NCBI RefSeq assembly: GCF_020497125.1
Contig: NC_059075.1
Span: forward strand, 32,772,003-32,836,002
Source of the DNA: Mauremys mutica
Lineage: Eukaryota; Chordata; Testudines; Geoemydidae
DNA: 64,000 nucleotides
Direction of reading: 5' to 3'
Shown: in pieces, positions 1 to 10,446 of the stretch
Layout of the letters: every line of letters begins with the position of its first letter
How positions within the stretch are numbered: position 1 is the first letter of the stretch
The notes under the pieces: model-generated
Seen by the model: the letters and a program-made list of their open reading frames with translations, nothing else
Told to the model about the DNA's origin: nothing
The model's database searches: none
Made by a program: the position numbers and the translations under genes

Positions 1-613
1 TGTGGTGCTCCTGATTTAACTGATTTCAGTTGGAAATTGAGGTGAAACTTCACCCCCGCCCCACAAACCCCCCTCCTCACTTCAGTGTCTCAATGTGAAA
101 TGTTGATAAGTGGCTCAAACGCACACGGTCCCTGTTCTTAGGAGCTTGCAGTCTAAAATCTTCATAGCTATGGTAGGCATTCAGTCTTCTCAATGCTTTT
201 CCAGTTTCCCTCTTTATTGTTCTCCTGACTTAACTCCCTAATACACTCTCTGCCTTACAAGAATTCTGACACAACAGTGAATATTCCTGTATGCCTTCTT
301 TAATTATAGAAGCAAAGGCCACTACTAAATGAGAAATGCTCTTCTTGCTGAGTTGTTGTCATATAGCACACCATTACTGTGGCTACCTGTTTGAACAGTT
401 GTCTGGAATCCAATCAGACCTTGACTCTGTGTACAGATGAGAGGAAACAATCATCTGACTAAGGTTTGGTTTTGATTTTTTTTTCTTTGGTGGCATTTGC
501 TCCCCAGATACAAGCTTTTCCACTCAGTAGCTTGCAAAAAGGGCCCTGACATGAGGTTCGTTTTTGTTTAGATCTGCGTCTGAGAGCTATTCATTGAATT
601 ATTTGGAGGAAAG
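1..613. other. intronic sequence, nothing recognised
   Basis: AT-rich non-coding sequence with no reading frame, RNA gene or repeat that I recognise. It ends where an inverted CR1 LINE copy begins. Inferred to be FOXN3 intron because of the exon at 44108-44244. Confidence 0.5.
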
Positions 614-1790
614 CTACAGAAATTCATAGATTCCAAAGCCAGAAGAGACCATTGTGATCATGTAGTCTGACCTCCTATATAACATAGGATGCAGGACTCC
701 TCCAAAATAATTCCTGAAATGATGGTATAATGTTCCTTTCCTAGTCATTAATAAACTGTTAAATAGTGTGGAGCCAAGAACCAATCCCTGCAGGCCCCCA
801 CTAGAAACACTTCTGATCAATGATGATTCCCAGGCTATGGCTACACTTGCACTTCAAAGCGCTGCTGTGGCAGCGCTTTGAAGCGCTAAGTGTAGTCAAA
901 GCGCCAGCGCTGGGAGAGAGCTCTCCCAGCGCTGTCCGTACTCCACCTCCCTGTGGGGAATAACGTACGGCGCTGGGAGCCGTGCTCCCAGCGCTGGGGC
1001 TTTGACCACACTGGCGCTTTGCAGCGCCGCAATTTGCAGCGCTGGAGAGGGTGTGTTTTCACACCCTGCTGCAGCGCTGCAAATTTGCAAGTGTAGCCAT
1101 GGCCCCAGTTTACATTTACATTTGGAGACCTATAAGTTACCCAGCTTTTAACATGGCACACATTAAGTAGATAAATATAATGTCTTTTTCTAGTTTTTTA
1201 ATCAAAATGTCATGGTAGCAAGTCAAACACCTTACAGAAGTTTGGTACGTCAACACTATTACCTTTATCAGTCACACTTTTTATCTCATCACAAAATACC
1301 AAGTTAGTTTGACAGGATCTATTTTCCATAAACCTATGTTGATTGGCATTAATTATATTCTTTCTTTCTTAATTGAGTCCTGGATCAGTCGCTTCATTGT
1401 CTTGCCTGGGATTGAGTGCAGACTGACAGGCCTATAATTATCTGGGTCATCCTGTTTACCCTTTTAAAAATATTGGCACGTTTAGTTTTTTTCTAGCCTT
1501 CTGGAACTTCCATGGGGTTCCAAGATTTATTGAAAACTTGGATGAAAGTTACTGGGACCTGCTGATTTAAATAGTAGCCACGGTTTAACATCTTCCTGAG
1601 ATGCTAGTGGAATGGAAAGAGTGTTATCATAATGATATGACTACATCATCTGTCGTCCCCCTCACCCCCCAAACTACAGAACAGAAATATTTATTGAACA
1701 CTTTGCCTTTTCCTCATTATTATTGATAATTCTACCATTTCCAGCTAGCAATGGACCATTGTTAGTCACCTCCTACAAAGAGGCTTAGCT
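614..1790 (-). mobile_element. CR1-type LINE fragment, interrupted by a MITE
   Basis: Read on the minus strand this holds decayed pieces of a CR1 reverse transcriptase: a GLQGLVLGSTLFN-like piece near 750-800, matching the CR1 pattern GVPQGSVLGPVLFN, and an NQHRFMENRSCQTNL-like piece near 1290-1340. The 3' end of the LINE lies at the low-coordinate side. Stops and frameshifts break the frame, so it is a dead copy. A 272-bp MITE sits inside it at 834-1105, flanked by a repeated CAG. The upstream limit near 1790 is approximate. Confidence 0.8.
834..1105. mobile_element. PIF/Harbinger-type MITE inserted in the CR1 copy
   Basis: Terminal inverted repeats of the form ATGGCTACACTTGCA are flanked by a 3-bp direct repeat CAG (831-833 and 1106-1108). 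The interior is full of CAGCGCTG palindromes and local hairpins. It is nearly the same sequence as the MITE at 21413-21677, and its ends resemble those of the autonomous Harbinger element at 17361-21387, which is therefore a plausible source of its transposase. It carries no coding sequence of its own. Confidence 0.85.
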
Positions 1791-2116
1791 TTCTGCTTCT
1801 TTTGAAACAGTGATCTTAGCCTTCCTTCAAGTTTATTATGACACAATGATTGGATCTGTCAGAATGTGTAGCCGTGTAAATGCTTATATGGTGTTCATTG
1901 CTGTAGTAAGTGTAACCCCTTTGGGGTTTAGAGAGCATGGCCCCTTTAAATCTTTTTCCCAGAGGGGAGGAGGAGAGTAAGAAAAAAGAAGGGAAATTCC
2001 AGGGGGCAGCACTAGAGCTCCAGGGAGAGAGAGAGGCTGTCTGCAGGCCCTTGCAAAGGAAGCAGAGAGAACCTGCCTGAAGCCTGGGAAGGACAGGGTG
2101 GCCGATCAGGGACACC

Positions 2117-3291
2117 CAGTGGTGAGCTCCAGCCGGTTCGCAGCGGTTCGCGCGAACCGGTTGTTAAATTTAGAAGCCTTTTTAGAACCGGTTGTTCCAG
2201 GACAACCGATTCTAAAAAGCTTTTAAATTTAACAAAGGCTCGGGCAGCTGTCTGCCCGGCCCCGGCCCCAGCTCACCTCCCCCTCTCCCCTGAACGCTCC
2301 GCCCTCCTTCTCCTCCCCTTCCCCTGCTTCCCGCGAATCAAATGTTCGCGGGAAGCCTGAAAAAAGGAGCAGGCAGGTAAGCCGGGCGTGTGGGGGAGGG
2401 GACGGGATGGCTCCTCCTGGCCCTGGCCGAGCGCCCCAGCCTGGTCCCAGCCAAGCATCCCCGGCTCGGGCTGGTCCCGCCTGCGCGGCTCGGACCCGGC
2501 CCAGCTCTGGCCCCGCAGCTGCGGCTCCGGTCCCGGTGCCGGCCGGGGGAGTTGGGCCCCGCGGCTGCGGCTCCGGTCCCGGTGCCGGCCGGGGGAGTCG
2601 GGCCCCGCGGCTGCGGCTCCGGTCCCGGTGCCGGCCGGGGGAGTCGGGCCCCGCGGCTGCGGCTCTGGCGCCGGTCCCGGTGTCGGCCGGGCCCAGGGAG
2701 TCGGGCCCCGCGGCTGCGGCTCCGGCACTGGTCCCGGTGTCGGCCAGGCCCAGGGAGTCGGGCCCTGCGGCTCCGGCGCCGGTCCCGGTGTCGGCCGGGC
2801 CCGGGGAGTCGGGCCCCGCGGCTGCGGCTCCGACCCTGGCCCCGACCCCGGCAGGGGTAAGGGGCCAGGGCCGGGACTGGGGCGGGGGAGGAAGGGTTGG
2901 ATCGGGCAGAGGTTCTGGGGGGGCAGACAGGGGATGGGGAAGGGGGGGGGTTGGGTAGGCGCCGTGTGGGAGTTCCTGGGGTCTGTTGGGATGGTGGTGG
3001 ATGGAGTTGGGGCAGTCAGGGGACAGGGAGCGGGGCAAATTTGGCAGGGGGTGGGGTCCTGGGGGGAGAGTTAGGATTGGGGGTCTTGGGAAGGAGTGGT
3101 CAGGGGACAAGGAGCAGGGCAGGGGGGGTTATGCGTTGTGGTTTCTGAGGGGGGGCAGGACGTGGGTGGGGGGTGTACTCACTGGGCGGTTCCCTACCGG
3201 GTCTTCGGTGGTGGGTCCTTCAGCCGCCGGAGCCGTGCCGCCGAAGACCCAGTAGGGAACCGGTTCCTAAGATTTTGGCAGCTCATCACTG
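2117..3291. mobile_element. non-autonomous hAT element inside the LTR
   Basis: The ends read CAGTGGTGAGCT and AGCTCATCACTG, inverted with one mismatch, and are flanked by a perfect 8-bp direct repeat GGGACACC (2109-2116 and 3292-3299). Eight-base target duplications and CAG...CTG ends are hallmarks of the hAT superfamily. A hairpin with GAACCGGTTGTT arms lies near the left end (about 2152-2231) and a GC-rich minisatellite fills the middle. The long open frames inside are products of GC-rich tandem repetition and show no transposase motif. Confidence 0.9.
2515..2850. repeat. GC-rich minisatellite inside the hAT element
   Basis: About six head-to-tail, diverged copies of a unit of roughly 46-57 bp, each containing GCGGCTGCGGCTCCGG and GTCGGGCCCCGCGG-type segments. 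Later copies gain short insertions such as GCGCC. It gives rise to long Pro/Gly/Ala/Arg-rich open frames on both strands that I do not consider genes. Confidence 0.8.
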
Positions 3292-3942
3292 GGGACACCC
3301 CAGGACCGAAGCCAGGAGGAGCACTGTGCCAGGGAGGAATTGCTCGAGAAGGACAGGCCAGAGCGGGACCCAGTATCAGGCTGCCCAGAGCTTTATAGGG
3401 CTGTGAGTACTGGCGCTTGTGACTGCATTGGGAATAAGGAGGGAGGCTATAGCTAGTTAAGTGGGGAGGTGGTCGCTCTGTGTGTCTTTGCAGAGAGCGG
3501 CAGAAGAGGGCACTGGAGGGTTTGCTGGGGAGAGTTTACTGGCGCCGAAGACAACCAGGAGCACCCAAGACTCACCAGTGGACTGGAACTTTGCTCAGGC
3601 CTCCTGAATTCTGTGTGCAGACACATTGCTCAGTGTCTGCCCTTCCAGACTGTGCTACCACTGGGCCTGTGGGGCCTCGGTTTGGATGCAACCCTGTTTT
3701 ATCCTCCCCTATATTTCCCCTTGTTGTTTTTTCTCCTCTCATCCCTCTGTAAATATATATTTCCCTTGTTATATCCATTATACTTTTCCTGTGGGGGTGT
3801 GTGTTCTCTCTGGGGGGGTTTGGAACAGGTGCCCGTGGGGTGGAAGGGATTTCTCCGCTGCGTGCCTGCGCACGCCTTCTCTTGGCCAGTGCTGCCTGCA
3901 GAGCAGACTCCATCTTGGCCATGAGGGCGCTAAAGTTACACT

Positions 3943-3960
3943 TGGTGGCCCATACGGGGA
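3943..3960 (+). other. primer-binding-site-like sequence
   Basis: The 18-mer TGGTGGCCCATACGGGGA starts two bases after the proposed LTR end. It begins TGG, as expected for the complement of a tRNA 3'-CCA end. Position and composition fit a minus-strand primer-binding site. I cannot assign the tRNA species. Confidence 0.55.
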
Positions 3961-4069
3961 CTTTGCAGTACACACACACACATACACACATCCCCCTATG
4001 TTGCACACCCTGGGCTCTTCACAGAGCAAAGAAACTCCTGAGTGACTTTCATCTCAGTTTTAAAAAAAA

Positions 4070-5670
4070 ATGGAGAGAGGATTATTAGAAGACCTGTGCC
4101 GAAGGGCACGAATCCCAGTAACCAAAGCTGTGCTGGTGGCAGGATTCCCAGAAAAGATGGAACCAAATGAAATAGAGACGAGCCTAGATGCAGCTGAAAT
4201 ACTGGGGAGGATAAAGGTCCACACCCGTATTTACAACTGCAAAGTGCAGGGCATAGTAGCACCATGTACTCACTCCAAGGAAGCAGATCTTGATAAAGTG
4301 CCCAAAGAGGTGCAAGTAGAAGGTATCCCCTGGACAATTCTGGGGGTAGAGCAGTCCCCTCCTAGTGTGCCTATGTCACTTGAAGTGGATTCTTTAGCGC
4401 AGAAATTGCAGGCTCTGATGGTGGATGAAAAGCGGACAAGAGAAGAATTAATTTTGGCAGAAGGAGGGGCTCCAACACGTGCAGCACCCAACCTGATGGG
4501 ATGGGCCAAAGAGCTGGGAAACGCTCTCAAAGATGCATTGAAGCCAGTATGTGAAAGTGCTCCATACAAGCAGTTACGTTCATTCTCGGGGGTGTCACCT
4601 GTACCCTCAGGGGAGGATGATTGAGACCTGGAGGGATTTTATGGTGCCACTTGTCCAAGAGTGGGAATGCTCTGATGCTGAGAAGCGGAAACATGTGCTT
4701 GAGAGTCTGAGGGGACCTGCCATGCAAATTATCTGAACCCTGAAAGACTCACAACCAGCTGCCACAGTGCAAGACTATTTAACCGCTCTTGAGAGTGTCT
4801 ACGGTACTACTGATAGCAGTGAAGATCTATATTATCGTTTCTGCCATACCTATCAGGAGCCCCACAAACGATCGTCAGATTTCATCAGGAGACTAGAGGA
4901 TTTGCTACAGCAGGTAGTGCGGAAGGAGGGCATCTCCACCAAGGACGTTGATTCCGCTAGGTTGGACCAAATCCTTTGGGGCACCCGACAGGATCATAGA
5001 ATATCAGGGTTGGAAGGGACCTCAGGAGGTCATCTAGTCCAACCCCCTGCTCAAAGCAGGACCAATCCCCAGACAGATTTTTGCCCCAGATCCCTAGATA
5101 GCCCCCTCAAGGATTGAACTCTCAACCTTGGGTTTAACAGGCCAGTGCTCAAACCACTGAGCTATCCCTCCCCCGAAGATGGGTTGATGTTGTGGCGACT
5201 GCAGCTGAGGGAACAGGCCCAAAACCCACCCCCATTCCACAAGCTCATTCGAGAGATACGTGAAGAGGAGGAACGATTGTTGCAAGTGTATGCAGTGGTG
5301 CAGCCGAAGATGGCAGGGAGTCACACCACCACAGTGCTTGGAGAGATGGAAGACGCCCCATCAGTGGCAGCAGCACTAAGAGATTTGACCCGAGAAGTGG
5401 CCATGATGAAGGCTTAGGGACATACTGTGCCATCCTCAAGAGGGGAGAGTAGCAGGAGGGGTGATAGTTAGCGAGACGGTTTCTGTTATAACTGTGGAAG
5501 AGATGGTCACTATGCCTTGGACTGCCAAAATAAGACAGATCATGAAAGGGTATCTCAGAGATTGCAGCAGACCATTAGGAAGCTTCAGGGAAACAACAAC
5601 AGGGCTTGGGGAAGGAGCAACCCAAGACCCTGAAATTCCAAGGGTCCCCAGAAAAAAACACAAACGGGGG
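4070..5670 (+). pseudogene. broken PNMA-like Gag of a Ty3/gypsy-type retrotransposon
   Basis: This encodes a capsid-type Gag related to the paraneoplastic Ma antigen (PNMA) family, which is itself derived from Ty3/gypsy Gag. The N-terminal start (4070) resembles the PNMA N-terminal domain: LLEDLCRRARI followed by VLVAGFPE. The capsid part follows, with PYKQLRSFSG, WRDFMVPLVQEW, KRKHVLESLRGPA, FCHTYQEP and LREQAQNPPPFHKLIREI-type segments. A retroviral CCHC zinc knuckle (C-X2-C-X4-H-X4-C) is readable at 5484-5525. Breaks: a frameshift near 4617-4622, a stop at 4734-4736, a SINE insertion at 4993-5174, a stop just before the knuckle, and truncation by the DIRS element at 5671. No protease, RT or integrase of this element survives here. 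The LTR and PBS upstream argue for a retrotransposon relic rather than a domesticated PNMA gene. Confidence 0.8.
4993..5174 (-). mobile_element. tRNA-derived turtle SINE (Cry I / Pol III type) inside gag
   Basis: On the minus strand it begins GGGGGAGGGATAGCTCAG with A-box-like and B-box-like (GGGTTGAGAGTTCAATCC) promoter segments. It continues through a body to a CR1-like tail (CCAACCCTGATATTCTATGAT at the low-coordinate end). It closely matches the forward copy at 17086-17256. It splits the PNMA-like gag. A target duplication is not clear. Confidence 0.85.
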
Positions 5671-5851
5671 TTCTTCTTCGAGTGATTGCTCATATCCATT
5701 CCAGTTAGGTGTGTGCGCGCCGCGTGCACTTTCGTCGGAAGACTTTTACCCTAGCAACCCCAGTGGGTCGGCTGAGCGCCCCCTGGAGTGGCGCCATAAC
5801 GGCACCGCATATATACCTCAGCCGACCCACCTGACCCTCAGTTCCTTCTTA
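5671..5851 (+). repeat. left inverted terminal repeat of the DIRS element
   Basis: The sequence from about 5691 to 5851 is the near-perfect reverse complement of 11606-11767; I see essentially one substitution in the compared stretch, near ACCTGACC versus ACCCGACC. The outermost 41 bases (5671-5711) are the exact reverse complement of 11467-11507 in the internal complementary region. The ITR probably also carries promoter activity, but I see no defined site. Confidence 0.9.
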
Positions 5852-6054
5852 CTGCCCGTGTCGGTCGTTGGAACAGCGGAGTGCAGCTTGTCTGACCTCC
5901 GCTTCCCTAGCTTCCTCATAGTTTTCTCTGTAAAAAATTGTACATAGTTCTTAGCTTAGCTTAGGTTTTCTTATTTTTGATAGTTAAAATCAGTTTAGTG
6001 TAGATAGTTAGCGGGTTCGGGGGTTAGCCCCACCCGCACCCGGGACCGGAGCGT

Positions 6055-8615
6055 ATGCCCGGCTCCTCGGGTTTCAAGCCATGCTCGGCCTGCCGCAGGC
6101 CTATGCCTACAGGAGATCCTCATAGCTCCTGTTTAAAGTGCTTAGGAGAGTCGCACTTATCTACTAAGTGCCCAATTTGCAAGGCTTTCAAGCCTCGCAC
6201 TAAGAGGGAGAGAGACATTAGGCTGAAACAGCTCCTAATGGAGGCAGCCTTAACCCCTCCGGCCGCGGCACCGCCCGCTGCCCCGAAGGACTCTCGCAGC
6301 ACCACCACGGCGCCGGGCCACTCTGCGGTGCCACCGAAAACATCTTCGGCACCGAAGCCGGCCCAAAGACGCGCTCTCTCGCCTACGGCGAAGAAAGGAA
6401 AGGCCGCTGCCTCCATGGCACCGCCGGCTCCGAAGCCACAGAGTGCACCCTGTCTGGACCGCCCGGCACCAAAACCTGCCGCGGCACCGGTTCCTCTGCC
6501 GCAGACGCTTCTGCCGGCACCGGCGACTCCGGCCCCTGAGAGGCCGTCGAGCCCGGCACCTGTAACCTCCCCGGCTCCGGCCGCGGTTGAGATGCCACTG
6601 CCATCGACTCCTGAGACCTTCGAGGCAGCACGGGACCTCATTGCGCTGACAGAACCGGTTGTGCCACCGCCCCCGGCGCCGCCGGTGCGGGCGCCCCGCT
6701 CCATGGGCAAGCCGTCCATGTTTAGGCCACCTGCTGGCACCGACTTTGACCGGCACCGAACCCGTTCCCGTTCTCGACGCCGATCCCGCTCCCGCTCTCG
6801 GCGCCGATCCCGATCTGGCCGTCGATCGCACCGCCGCTCGCAGTCCCGGCACCGCTCAACCACGCGGCACCGGTCGGACTTGCGGCACCGGTCGTTCTCT
6901 CAATCTCCGACCCGTCACTCCCGGCACCGATCAAGTTCTCGGTACCGCTATGGCCGCCGCTACTCGCGGAGTCGCTCCCGGCACCGATCGTGGAGATCCC
7001 GCTCGACCTTCCGGCACCGCACCGGTCGCAGGTCCCATTCTCGCTCCTGCTCTCGGTACCGAGATGCCTCCCGGCACCGTTCACCACAAAGGCGGGAAAT
7101 GAGATCTGTGGGCACTTCGGCGCAAGGCTTATCTGCTGCTCCTTGGCCCTCTCGACACGCTTCGGCCTCCTCACACGCTGACAGCTGCTATGTCGATGAC
7201 CACGACTCTCAGGTCCCTTCGGGAGTTTTCCGGCAATCCCATCCTGCGGACCAGGACCCAAATCAGTGGGGTTATTGGACTCCTTGGGCCTACCACCAAA
7301 GCCAAGGCCCTCCTGTGCCTCCTATACTGTATCGCATGAGCCACGCGTCCCAGAGGCTACCGTAAGCCGCCCCCCAGTTGACACTGAGGTACCACCCGGT
7401 GCAGACGAAGGGGCTCAGCCTGCCCAGGAACCTCTGGGGCAGGAACCTTTACAGGGCCCGGATGCTGACCAAGACGCCATTCTGCCCGGCACTTCTTCCT
7501 CCTCCTCTCCCCCAGATGAGGCGGTGGCAGGCTCGTCATCAGCGGGTCCCCCGCCAATTGACTTAAGGGCGCACCAAGAGCTCCTTCGCAGGGTGGCACT
7601 GCGAATGGATCTCCAGGCTGAGGAGGTATCGGAAGTCAGTGATCCAATAGTGACCATTTTGTCCGCGGACGCTCCAACCCGCATAGCTCTTCCCTTCATA
7701 AGGACTATCCAGGCAAACGCTGATACCTTGTGGCAGACTCCGTCGTCTATTGCGCCCACAGCCCGAGGGGTGGAACGCAGATACATGGTCCCTTCCAGGG
7801 GATACGAACATTTGTATGTGCACCCTGCCCCCTCGTCCTTAGTAGTGCAGTCGGTCAACGACAAAGAGCGCAACGGCCAGCAGGGCCCGGCTCCTAAGTC
7901 AAAGGAGGCCAAGCGCATGGACTTGTTTGGTCGCAAGGTCTACTCTGCCGGTGCCCTACAGATCCGTGTGGCTAACCAGCAGGCCTTGCTCAACCGCTAC
8001 GGCCATGACACTTGGGCTGAGGCAGAAAAATATAAAGAGCTCCTGCCTCAGGATTCCCGACAGGAGTTTGCGGCCTTTGTAGAAGAAGGCAAAAAGGTAG
8101 CACGCACCTCCTTACAGGCCTCCTTAGACGCGGCTGACTCGGCGGCACGTACTGTAGCCTCGGGCGTTACCATGCGCCGGATCTCTTGGCTTCGGAGTTC
8201 GACGCTTCCCCCTGAGGTTCAATATACCATTCAGGACCTTCCTTTTGATTCGAAGAAGCTCTTTTCAGAAAAGATGGACTCCAAGCTTCAAAATCTAAAG
8301 GACAACAGGGTTATCATCCACACTTTGGGGATGCATACCCCTGCTACCCAGAGGCGTCCGTTCCGTCCCCAATTTAACCGCCCTTACTATATGCCTCGCT
8401 ACAGGCAAGACTCTGGTCGACGGCGGGGTCGTGGCGGCCGTGGGCGACGGCCTGGCAACCAACTGTCCCAAGGGCGAGCCCCCTCTAAACCACCGGGGCC
8501 TAAGCGCATCTTTTTGAAGATGCGCCCGGGGACGACATACCAGTTCTTCCTCCCAGTTCCTCCCTGCTTTTTTCCAACCGCCTTTCCTATTTCCTCCCGG
8601 CGTGGGCCCGGCTGA
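6055..8615 (+). pseudogene. DIRS Gag, frameshifted
   Basis: The Gag-like ORF1 starts at ATG 6055. It opens with a Cys/His-rich zinc-binding-like motif (CSACRRP...SSCLKC...KCPICKAF, residues about 10-45). A Pro/Ala-rich stretch follows (about 70-215), then a long Arg/Ser block (about 225-335) rich in RSRSRRRS-type repeats, like splicing-factor RS domains. This frame ends at 7365, but the natural continuation is read one frame over from about 7350 to 8615, with the DIRS capsid-like segment (DLFGRKVYSAGALQIRVANQQALL near 7920-7985) and an RGRGGRGRR tail. The first frame therefore seems to have been shifted by a single indel near 7340-7370. The two pieces are 436 and 449 residues when each is read alone. 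Confidence 0.8.
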
Positions 8616-8641
8616 CCACCGATGCCTGGGTCCTGCGCACG

Positions 8642-10441
8642 GTGGAACGTGGTTACCAACTCCAATTAGTTTCACGTCCACCTTCCCACCCTCTTTCCCG
8701 GTCCCTCTTCAGGGACCCCTCTCACGAGCAACTCCTCTTACAGGAGGTGCACTCGCTCCTAGCCATCGGAGCGGTCGAGAAGGTTCCGGACGCGGAACGG
8801 GGCAAGGGGTTTTATTCCCGTTATTTTTTGATCCCCAAGTCCAAAGGAGGCCTCCGACCCATTCTTGACCTGCGAGAACTCAACGCATACATGCTGAAGT
8901 TGAAGTTCCGCATGGTATCCCTCGGGGTCATTATCCCTACTTTGGATTCAGGAGACTGGTATGCCGCCCTCGATATGAAGGACGCTTATTTTCATATCGC
9001 CATCTTCCCACCGCACAGACGCTTCCTCCGTTTCACAATCGCTCACCTACACTTCCAGTTTGCGGTACTCCCCTTCGGCCTCTCCACGGCCCCAAGGGTG
9101 TTCACAAAGTGCATGGCCGTTGTCGCCGCCCACCTCCGTCGACGCGCCATCTCCGTTTTTCCCTACCTGGACGACTGGCTCATCAGGGGGGACTCGCAGG
9201 CCATGGTCCAGCAACATGTCACAGAGATCAAGGACTTATTCACGCGCCTAGGCCTACTTCTCAACATAGAGAAGTCCACCTTAGTTCCAACTCAGAGGTT
9301 GGATTTTATTGGCGCAACCCTGGACTCCTCTCTAGCCAGAGCCTTCCTTCCGCAGGTTCGGTTCCAGGCCCTTACGCAGCTGATCCGCGACCTTCAGGCC
9401 TCTCGCATGACCTCGGCCCGTGCTTGCCTCCGCCTCCTCGGTCATATGGCGGCTTGCACACACGTCACCCCGTTTGCCAGGTTCCGCCTCCGCCCGCTTC
9501 AGCTGTGGCTCCATTCCAGGTACCGCCCACACAGGGACCCCCTGGATACCATACTCACCATCCCAGCGGGGGTCCTTCAATCCCTGGATTGGTGGCTGAC
9601 CCCGTCCAACGTATGTGCGGGCGTCCCATTCCAGGCTCCTCAACCTTCCCTGTCTCTGACAATGGATGCCTCGTCCCTTGGATGGGGAGCCCATCTCGGC
9701 GATCTTCAGACTCAAGGTCTTTGGTCGCTACAGGAATTAAACATGCACATCAACGTCAGGGAGCTCCGGGCAGTACGCCTGGCCTGCCAAGCGTTCCAGA
9801 CTCGCCTCCACGGCCGTTGTGTCTCAGTCTTTACGGACAACACAACGGCCATGTACTATATCAACAAGCAAGGCGGGACCCGCTCATCCCCCCTCTGCGA
9901 CGAGGCGATGCTACTGTGGGAATTCTGCATAGCCCACTCGATACATCTGGTGGCGTCGTTCCTTCCTGGCGTCAAGAACACCATCGCGGATTGCCTGAGC
10001 AGGTCCTTTCTCTGCCACGAGTGGTCGCTGAGAGCAGACATCGCTCATGCCATTTTCCGACAGTGGGGATTTCCCCACGTAGACTTGTTTGTGTCCCGAT
10101 TGAACCGCAAATGCCAGAAGTTTTGCTCCTTTCAAGGTCTGGCACCGGGCTCTCTGTCGGACGCGTTCCTCCTTCCATGGACTCGTCACCTGTTCTATGC
10201 CTTTCCTCCGTTTCCCCTCATACACAAGGTCCTGCTGAAGCTCCGACGGGACAAGGCACGTCTCATCTTAATTGCGCCAGCTTGGCCCAGGCAACACTGG
10301 TTCACCACGCTGCTCCGTCTGTCGGTAGCCAGCCCAATTCCTCTGCCGCTTCACCCGGATCTGATAACACAAGATCACGGCACTCTCCGTCACCCAGACC
10401 TGCCGGCCCTCCACCTCACGGCGTGGCTCCTCAGTGGCTAG
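8642..10441 (+). CDS. DIRS reverse transcriptase-RNase H polyprotein with Dam-like segment
   Basis: This 599-residue open frame copies the element's RNA into DNA. The RT part runs from about residue 20 to 260 with KSKGGLRPILDLRELN, DMKDAYFHIAI, FAVLPFGLSTAPRVFTK and the catalytic FPYLDDW box (YxDD form). The RNase H part (about 335-460) shows LTMDASSLGWGAHL, NVRELRAV, VFTDNTTAMYYINKQGG and IADCLSRSF. Downstream (about 480-570), VDLFVSRLNRKCQKF, YAFPPFPLIHKVL and LILIAPAWPRQHWF resemble the phage Dam-type N6-adenine methyltransferase segment known in DIRS elements, with FPPF in place of the usual (D/N)PPY. ATG 8642 is the first methionine, but the frame is open upstream, so the true start may lie earlier and overlap gag. 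It overlaps the recombinase frame at its end. No internal stop is seen. Confidence 0.9.
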   Translation: MERGYQLQLVSRPPSHPLSRSLFRDPSHEQLLLQEVHSLLAIGAVEKVPDAERGKGFYSRYFLIPKSKGGLRPILDLRELNAYMLKLKFRMVSLGVIIPTLDSGDWYAALDMKDAYFHIAIFPPHRRFLRFTIAHLHFQFAVLPFGLSTAPRVFTKCMAVVAAHLRRRAISVFPYLDDWLIRGDSQAMVQQHVTEIKDLFTRLGLLLNIEKSTLVPTQRLDFIGATLDSSLARAFLPQVRFQALTQLIRDLQASRMTSARACLRLLGHMAACTHVTPFARFRLRPLQLWLHSRYRPHRDPLDTILTIPAGVLQSLDWWLTPSNVCAGVPFQAPQPSLSLTMDASSLGWGAHLGDLQTQGLWSLQELNMHINVRELRAVRLACQAFQTRLHGRCVSVFTDNTTAMYYINKQGGTRSSPLCDEAMLLWEFCIAHSIHLVASFLPGVKNTIADCLSRSFLCHEWSLRADIAHAIFRQWGFPHVDLFVSRLNRKCQKFCSFQGLAPGSLSDAFLLPWTRHLFYAFPPFPLIHKVLLKLRRDKARLILIAPAWPRQHWFTTLLRLSVASPIPLPLHPDLITQDHGTLRHPDLPALHLTAWLLSG

Positions 10442-10446
10442 ACCAG

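Larger units (their letters stand above)
1911..3940 (+). repeat. 5' LTR of a Ty3/gypsy-like retrotransposon, split by a hAT element
   Basis: The stretch begins TGTAAC and ends GTTACA, the TG...CA inverted ends usual for LTRs. It is followed two bases later by a primer-binding-site-like sequence and then by a Gag reading frame. Removing the hAT insertion at 2117-3291 and one copy of its 8-bp target duplication leaves about 850 bp, a normal LTR length. No 3' LTR is present because the element is cut off at 5671 by the DIRS insertion. The boundaries are inferred from the terminal hexamers and the downstream PBS, without a second LTR to compare. Confidence 0.65.

Noticed and set aside
2230..3260. 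Possible CpG-island promoter
   Set aside because: The GC-rich block is wholly inside a non-autonomous hAT element with a clear 8-bp target duplication. Nothing indicates a promoter of a host gene.
2229..3398. Overlapping long open frames on both strands in GC-rich sequence
   Set aside because: They follow from the GC-rich minisatellite within the hAT element. They are Pro/Gly/Ala/Arg-rich, overlap on both strands, and cross the element boundary without recognisable domains.
6120..6863. Minus-strand frames opposite the DIRS gag
   Set aside because: They are mirror images of the Pro/Ala and Arg/Ser-rich gag codons, without independent motifs.
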